A program made the position numbers and the translations under genes. Below are positions 16,843 through 22,146 of a stretch of DNA of 22,146 nt, in pieces (positions within the stretch are counted from its first letter, which is position 1; every line of letters starts with the position of its first letter). The notes below the pieces were generated by a model. It saw only the letters and a list, made by a program, of their open reading frames with translations, was not told the DNA's origin and made no database searches. Origin of the DNA: Oppiella nova (taxonomy: Eukaryota > Arthropoda > Arachnida > Sarcoptiformes > Oppiidae); the NCBI GenBank assembly GCA_905397405.1, contig CAJPVJ010000357.1:1-22146 (forward strand), written 5' to 3'.

Positions 16843-19020
16843 ATGGCTGAGATTTTGCCAAAAAGACAGTCAAACCACTCAACACTGATAGCGCTATCTT
16901 TTGGTCACTTTTGGCACAAAACTGATCATTCATTTAGTCATCGATTTGGTGACGAAATCCGTAAACAAGTGAAGAATGTGTGCAAAGACTACACGTGTGC
17001 TGACTGTCAACCACTGACACCACTGTCCACTGAATGCGTGACCCGTCTGTCGGACCAGAAGGTGATCACCGGAAGAATGAGTGGCAGCGAGTCGTTTGGA
17101 TGGACCATAAATCTGGTGAATAGTGTGATCGGAGTGTCCTTACTATCGATGCCCTTCTGCTTCAAGAAGTGTGGCATTGTGTTGAGTGTGGCGTTGATAG
17201 TGATGTCTTCGCTCCTCAATCGGTTCAGTTGTCATCTTCTGCTCAAGTCGTCAGTTGTGGCCAAACGCAGGAACTATGAGTTACTGGCCTTTCATGCGTT
17301 CGGATGGACAGGAAAACTGATGGTAGAGTTGTCTGTCTTGGGCTTCCTGTTGGGCACTTGTATTGCATTCTTTGTGGTCATCGGAGACATCGGACCATCG
17401 CTTGTCTCGCAACTGCTGGACGTCCCGAATGGCCCCCAATTGCGAGCATTTGTGATGACATTCTTAGGGATGTTTGTCGCGCTTCCGTTGGCACTTCTTA
17501 GACGTGTCGACAGTTTGACCTCATTTTCCATGCTATCATTAGGTCTTTACATCATTGTTGTGCTCAAGATGTTATCGGAAGCGTTGACCAACACGTCCGG
17601 CAAGAGTGCCACCAATATATGGCAACAAATCAATTACTGGGACTCCGAACACCTCTTCTCATCGCTTCCCATCTTCTCGATGGCGCTCTCATGTCAGACA
17701 CAACTCTTCGCAATCTTCGACTCATCACTGCTTCATAATAACGATCACTTCAGTCTTCGGCGAATGGAAGCCACAGTAAACCGATCTCTGGATATCTGTT
17801 CCGCTATTTACATATCAGTGGGAATCTGTGGTTATATAGCGTTCAGTGACCAACCATTTGGTGGTAATATACTGCTATACCTGCCCTCCGGTTTCATCTC
17901 AACCTTTACTTTAATAGCATTCGTGTTCACAGTCTTAATAAGCTTTCCGTTATGTCTGTTCCCGTGTCGGACATCATTGCACTCACTTATGTCCCGGAAG
18001 GGAACCGCTCCCCTAATCACCACTTCCTCGCCTTCTATACATATGTCTGACCAACACTTCAGGCTATTGACAGTTGCGCTGATAGTGACCACAATCGGCG
18101 TATCAATTCTCGTGCCTTATATTGAAGTAGTTTTGGCGATATTGGGCTCAACTATCGGTGCAGTCATTTGCTTCATATTCCCGGCGCTTATATTCCTGAG
18201 ACTGACTACACAACAGACCACTGAACGACTTTTGGCCCAATTTGTGGTCATAAGCGGTGTCTTTATTCTGATCGTTTGCACGTTTTCTACATTCAATGAC
18301 ATCTATTTCACCAAAAATGTCAATCTAATCGAAGACATGGATTCACTGAAACCATTGAATCGAATCAATAATCCAATGATAACTGAATTACCGATAGAGA
18401 GACCGAAAGAAAAAGACTTAAAACCCGAAGTAAAGGTTCCTCGACCGGAAGCGCCGGTTGAGGCGAAAGTGCCGTTACCTCCGATTGACACGAATAAAGC
18501 CAAACGACAGGAAGAACTGCTCCAAAGACTGGAAAGACAGCAATTGGAGCACAAAAAACTTTTGGACCAACAAAAGGATCTGTTGAATGAAATGAATAAA
18601 CACAACCAACTGTTCCATAGCCTCGAGAGTAAGAAACTAGTCATCAATGAAGACCTTGCGTCCAATCATACAAATGACAAACATTTTCATCATCAACTTA
18701 ATCCAATTGGTTCTGACCAACAGATTCTTAACTCAAATGATAAGCTAAGAATTAGTGATAAGAATGTGTCAAAAGGATCTGTGGTCGAGAAGAAACCTCC
18801 GGATCTGTTAAGTGATAATCGCATGAAAAATAGTTCTCTGAAAGTGAGAAATGAGAAGAAAGTGGAACTCAATTCGGTTGTCAAGAATGACAATAAGAGA
18901 CCAAAAGTTGACTACAAATTGAATGCTAAACCGAACCACAAGTTATTGAATGAGACAAAGATTTTCGAGAATAAAGAAACGGATCAATCATTCCGAAGAA
19001 ATGTGTTATCGAAACACTGA
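16843..19020 (+). CDS. SLC38A10: Amino-acid transporter of the SLC38 family, SLC38A10-like, single exon
   Basis: Membrane transporter of the amino acid/auxin permease (APC) fold; human SLC38A10 handles Gln, Glu, Ala and Asp. The frame codes 725 residues. The conserved start of the transporter is SFGWTINLVNSVIGVSLLSM (from residue about 84), then PFCFKKCGIVL, LLGTCIAFFVVIGDIG and CQTQLFAIFDS. About 11 hydrophobic segments span residues 84-482. The hydrophilic, Lys-rich C-terminal tail (about 490-725) includes a predicted coiled coil at 555-600 with HKKLLDQQKDLL, matching human KRLLDQQEKLL. That tail points to SLC38A10 rather than A7 or A8. Human-like proteins begin near Met79 (ATG at 17077, A at -3), so residues 1-78, with a VCKDYTCADC patch, may be leader rather than protein. 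There is no intron, unlike vertebrate genes. AATAAA lies at 19150-19155. Confidence 0.88.
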   Translation: MAEILPKRQSNHSTLIALSFGHFWHKTDHSFSHRFGDEIRKQVKNVCKDYTCADCQPLTPLSTECVTRLSDQKVITGRMSGSESFGWTINLVNSVIGVSLLSMPFCFKKCGIVLSVALIVMSSLLNRFSCHLLLKSSVVAKRRNYELLAFHAFGWTGKLMVELSVLGFLLGTCIAFFVVIGDIGPSLVSQLLDVPNGPQLRAFVMTFLGMFVALPLALLRRVDSLTSFSMLSLGLYIIVVLKMLSEALTNTSGKSATNIWQQINYWDSEHLFSSLPIFSMALSCQTQLFAIFDSSLLHNNDHFSLRRMEATVNRSLDICSAIYISVGICGYIAFSDQPFGGNILLYLPSGFISTFTLIAFVFTVLISFPLCLFPCRTSLHSLMSRKGTAPLITTSSPSIHMSDQHFRLLTVALIVTTIGVSILVPYIEVVLAILGSTIGAVICFIFPALIFLRLTTQQTTERLLAQFVVISGVFILIVCTFSTFNDIYFTKNVNLIEDMDSLKPLNRINNPMITELPIERPKEKDLKPEVKVPRPEAPVEAKVPLPPIDTNKAKRQEELLQRLERQQLEHKKLLDQQKDLLNEMNKHNQLFHSLESKKLVINEDLASNHTNDKHFHHQLNPIGSDQQILNSNDKLRISDKNVSKGSVVEKKPPDLLSDNRMKNSSLKVRNEKKVELNSVVKNDNKRPKVDYKLNAKPNHKLLNETKIFENKETDQSFRRNVLSKH

Positions 19021-19149
19021 TACAACTTATTTTCAATTGTCTTTTATTGTGTGAAATACAAATTGATAACCTATTTTATAAACTATTGGAGTAATAATTT
19101 ATAAAAATCTGATGTACTGTATAATAGTTCTGTGATAATATTTATTATC

Positions 19150-19155
19150 AATAAA
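19150..19155 (+). promoter_or_regulatory. Poly(A) signal for the SLC38A10-like gene
   Basis: Canonical AATAAA 130 nt after the stop codon. Confidence 0.55.
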
Positions 19156-21218
19156 TTATTTTTAAACTCAATCATATTTGTGAAAAAATATCATTATTTA
19201 ATTACTACTGACTACAAATACTACGGTATACTACAGTATATAGCTGAACAGTTTGTAAATGTTTAATATTTTTCTCTTAATACAGTATTATTATGAATAA
19301 TAATTTATAAAAGTAAAATGAACAAGACAAATAAGTAAGTAGTAAAAAATAAGCAAACTCAGGGCAAAGTTTTCCAAAAGTAAAATAGTAGCCAAAATGA
19401 AATATTCATATGAGAAATTGGAGCTTAAATTACTCAAAGAAATTGATTTAAAAATTTGCAAACATTTTTTTATCCAGTTAAATTAGGTATGTCTAAAAGT
19501 TTCCTAAGCTTTCAATTTTTCAAGAAACCTACTGTATTATAATAAATGTGACACTTCCAGTTGCAAACATTAAATAGAGATAAGTTATACCGTAAGTTGA
19601 GATATATTATAAAATAAATATATCGATATTATTGCTCCTATAGAATAAAAACTAAAAGTTGTTTCAATTTATTGCTTAAAAATTGTTGACGACTTTGCAA
19701 TCAATACCTTAATTTATATAATCATTAATGTTATGAGTTTTAAGTTAAAACATTTAACTTAAAAGTTGAGAATTTATTTGATAAACCATTAGAGAGTAGA
19801 CCTAAAAGTACTTACATTTCTTGAGGCCATCCTATGCTGAGGTCTGTCTGTGTGTTGGCTGACTGTGTGTGCGGTCAGTCCTTAGCATCATATCTACCGC
19901 TAGTATTTGTACATTATTTCTATATTTCTATATTTATTCCCAAATTATATTTCTAATTTTATTTGATTAATGATTAATAGAATTTTCAATACAAATTGGA
20001 TATGAAAACTGTACTTATATTACGATAAGTAAATCTTAATATGATTTTACGTATAATTAAATAAATTAATAATAAAATTGAATTTATGTTTCATAAACAA
20101 GATTATAGTAATTAAATTGAGTGTCGATTACATGAGGGATTGTTTTTGTCTAAAATCAAAGCAAATCGTGATTTAGTGATTTAGATCAGGGATGCCCTTA
20201 AATGTAGGCATTAAATAATAATGTCTTAAAGTGCTATATCCAAAAAACATAATAAATATATTTAAATTTTATATTATATTAATATATACCGTAAATAATT
20301 TTGTTTATAAACTATAGGTTAGAAAATTCTACTAGTATAACATTAATTATTAAGTAAATTTAAATAAACAATATTCTAAGGAATTATTTTTGACATTTAA
20401 ATATATTTTGAACACACAAAGCTTGAGGTTGCCATGAATTTTGAATGGTGCATAAATTTTTAAGAAAAATTAGCATTAGCAAGTTAGCATTGAAAAATTC
20501 CAACCCATTTAGATTGCAAATACTGTTGACTCCAAACTGATTGAAAACTTTGTCCGTAATTCATAAAATAATAAGTGACTCTTTGGTGAAATAGTTTTCA
20601 CTAAATAAGAAGTTTTATGTGAGAAACAGTCATAAAAAAAGCAGAATTCACACAATTTATATAACAATTTATAGATTAAAATTTAAATTATTTTAAAGTC
20701 GATTAACCATTTTTGATAAAAATTTTCATTTCGTTAATGTCTATAAAAGAGCCAAATCTGTCAAAATAACTAAAAGTATTGCACTTACAATACTTCTTAT
20801 AGTTTTCACAACTTTTCAGTAATAAAATATAGAATAAATTATAGATTTTTATAGTTGCCATTATTATATTTGTATAAATAATATAATTTGAATGTGTCAA
20901 TACCTCAAAAATATCTGGAATCAAGCAAATTATAATCAAGAAATACATTTTAGTTTAGATTTGTGTAAAATTATAAAATGAACATTAATTAGGATATAAT
21001 TTCTGCAATTTATAATAAGTTTACATTATTTACGATACAAATTTTTTCTTACAAAATTTGATGCTTAATCTTTTAACTGTAAAATGACCTAAAATTTTAC
21101 AATTTATGCACAAAATAACTTGATTGTGACACATTTTTATTAATTTTGAAATAGAGATAATTTCATTCATTAACCACTTTTGCAATTAATTAATATCATC
21201 TAATTATTAAAGAGTTTC
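19156..21218. other. AT-rich stretch without recognisable genes
   Basis: I looked on the minus strand for the missing HGD exons (motifs PPYYHRN, MSEFMG, the final ~119 residues) and found none. The only GC-richer patch is at 19825-19905. It has a minus-strand GTAAGT donor near 19817 after a short frame starting MASRN, which is too little to call a gene. Confidence 0.5.
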
Positions 21219-21232
21219 TTAAGCGAGCGATT

Positions 21233-21263
<31 letters not shown>

Positions 21264-22111
21264 GTCAGACACTCCCCAACGGGGCGGGAATATTACAAAG
21301 TCTGCGATCGCAACCCCCGGCTTAACCGATGGACACGTGAGTACTGTAAAGATTGATGGATCCTAAGGATTGAATAGATATTTAATGAGTAGTTATGAAA
21401 ATTTCTATAAGACTTACAGCGTGATCGAATGAGACAGAATTAATGACCATAAAGTTAGCGAGGTCATATTTATATGGTGCATAATTTCCATGCCAAGAGA
21501 CCACATCGTACGGGCTGTGCTGTTGTTGTGCCACAAATAACTTTCCCATAAACTTATTGACAACTTTATAGTCGCAGAGTCTGTCCTCATAATAAGCGGT
21601 CGGTGTTAAGAAATCTCTTGGATTTGCTAAACCGTTGGCTCCAATGGGCCCTAAATTAGGCAAAACAAAGTGATTGTCGTACACTTCGAGGACATAACCC
21701 CGGGATTGCTGGTTGACGTCCACCGAGAACTTGATTCCCTGTTGAATAACACAGATCTCGTTGGGCGAGACTTCCATTCTTCCGAATTCTGTGGTTATAA
21801 ACAGTTTTCCCGTTTGCGGGACAATAAGGAAATCTCCGTCAGAATTGTAGAAACACTTGTCTTTCATCGGACTATTGATGGCATAAATATGAACAGCGAT
21901 TCCGTTGCGAGCCCTCGGATCTCCGGCACCGCATAAGGTGTTCAAACCGTCCACAAAATCCACTTTATTATTATCTTCGGGTAGTTTGAATGGATTCCAT
22001 CGCAACTGATTAGGTGTCGGTTCAATTTGGTCCCAATTGGAGGTTAGGTTACTTCCATTGTATGCTTTGAATGGGCTGTGAATAACTGATGGCCGGATCC
22101 GATATAACCAC
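21219..22111 (-). CDS. HGD: Homogentisate 1,2-dioxygenase, partial (5' off the window, 3' part not found)
   Basis: Fe(II) ring-cleaving enzyme that turns homogentisate into maleylacetoacetate in Phe/Tyr breakdown. Minus-strand exons are 22111-21418 (694 nt) and 21362 to about 21264; the intron is 55 nt (GTAAGT...CCTTAG). Exon 1 here opens in mid-codon at the equivalent of human Trp60 (WLYRIRPSV) after a CAG acceptor, so about 59 residues lie beyond the window. It carries [49 protein letters not shown] and [12 protein letters not shown], and ends at FDHA with the substrate-binding His (human H292). Exon 2 reads [12 protein letters not shown] to PPRWGVSD, then runs straight into a GT repeat and stops at 21221-21219 after a His-Thr tail. 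The segment with the iron ligands (human H335, E341, H371) is absent. Identity is certain; completeness is not. Confidence 0.92.
21235..21263. repeat. (GT)14 microsatellite at the broken end of HGD
   Basis: An uninterrupted GT run begins 1 bp from the last codon (Asp) that matches the HGD family, on the side where the gene should continue. Confidence 0.95.
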
Positions 22112-22146
22112 CTGTTTTGAAAATATATAACTAATTATTAAGAAAA

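Noticed and set aside
19815-19905. Minus-strand mini-exon (MASRN) with a GTAAGT donor
   Set aside because: Too short, no partner exon before the SLC38A10-like gene, no family match.
21219-21263. His-Thr dipeptide tail as a real HGD C-terminus
   Set aside because: It is translation of the GT microsatellite and replaces the catalytic segment; more likely a break, misjoin or unspliced intron than a working end.
1-22146. tRNA genes, CRISPR arrays, transposase genes, viral copies
   Set aside because: Looked for B-box words (GGTTCGAATCC type), regularly spaced repeats and transposase or polymerase motifs on both strands; none found by eye.

Overview
This is eukaryotic, animal nuclear DNA. The genes carry GT-AG introns, most of them very short (49 to 93 nt), and sit in AT-rich intergenic DNA dotted with CT/GT microsatellites. 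Every recognisable product is a conserved metazoan protein. The small introns, compact gene pairs and microsatellites suit an arthropod, plausibly an acariform mite, but that placement is an inference.

Layout, left to right: about 2.4 kb of AT-rich DNA; an NDRG-family gene (+, 2 exons, 2465-4269); MRPL15 (+, 4 exons, 5391-6441), convergent with PITHD1 (-, 6 exons, 7539-6568), which is divergent from the single-exon base-excision glycosylase gene NTHL1 (+, 7777-8784). Next comes a gene-poor 8.8-13.7 kb stretch with two GC-richer islands (one with CCAAT, CRE and E-box motifs), unassigned open frames, and an 88-bp perfect inverted repeat beside the only N in the window. Then an SPSB3-like SPRY/SOCS-box gene (+, 5 coding exons, 13763-14984), EIF3H (-, 3 exons, 16756-15636) and, divergent from it, a single-exon SLC38A10-like transporter gene (+, 16843-19020). 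After 2.2 kb of AT-rich DNA lies part of homogentisate 1,2-dioxygenase (-, about 22111-21219). Its 5' end is off the window and its iron-binding 3' part is not found next to it.

The genes do not form a pathway. They are housekeeping genes: mitochondrial and cytosolic translation, DNA repair, amino-acid transport, tyrosine catabolism and ubiquitin-ligase adaptation. They are packed as convergent or divergent neighbours sharing short spacers. I found no CRISPR, no tRNA or rRNA gene, no recognisable transposase and no clearly new multi-gene system. The items most worth checking are the inverted repeat at the N, the broken-looking HGD gene, the regulatory island at 11.74-11.85 kb, the AUG-stop element before SPSB3, and the stop-free in-frame intron of MRPL15.
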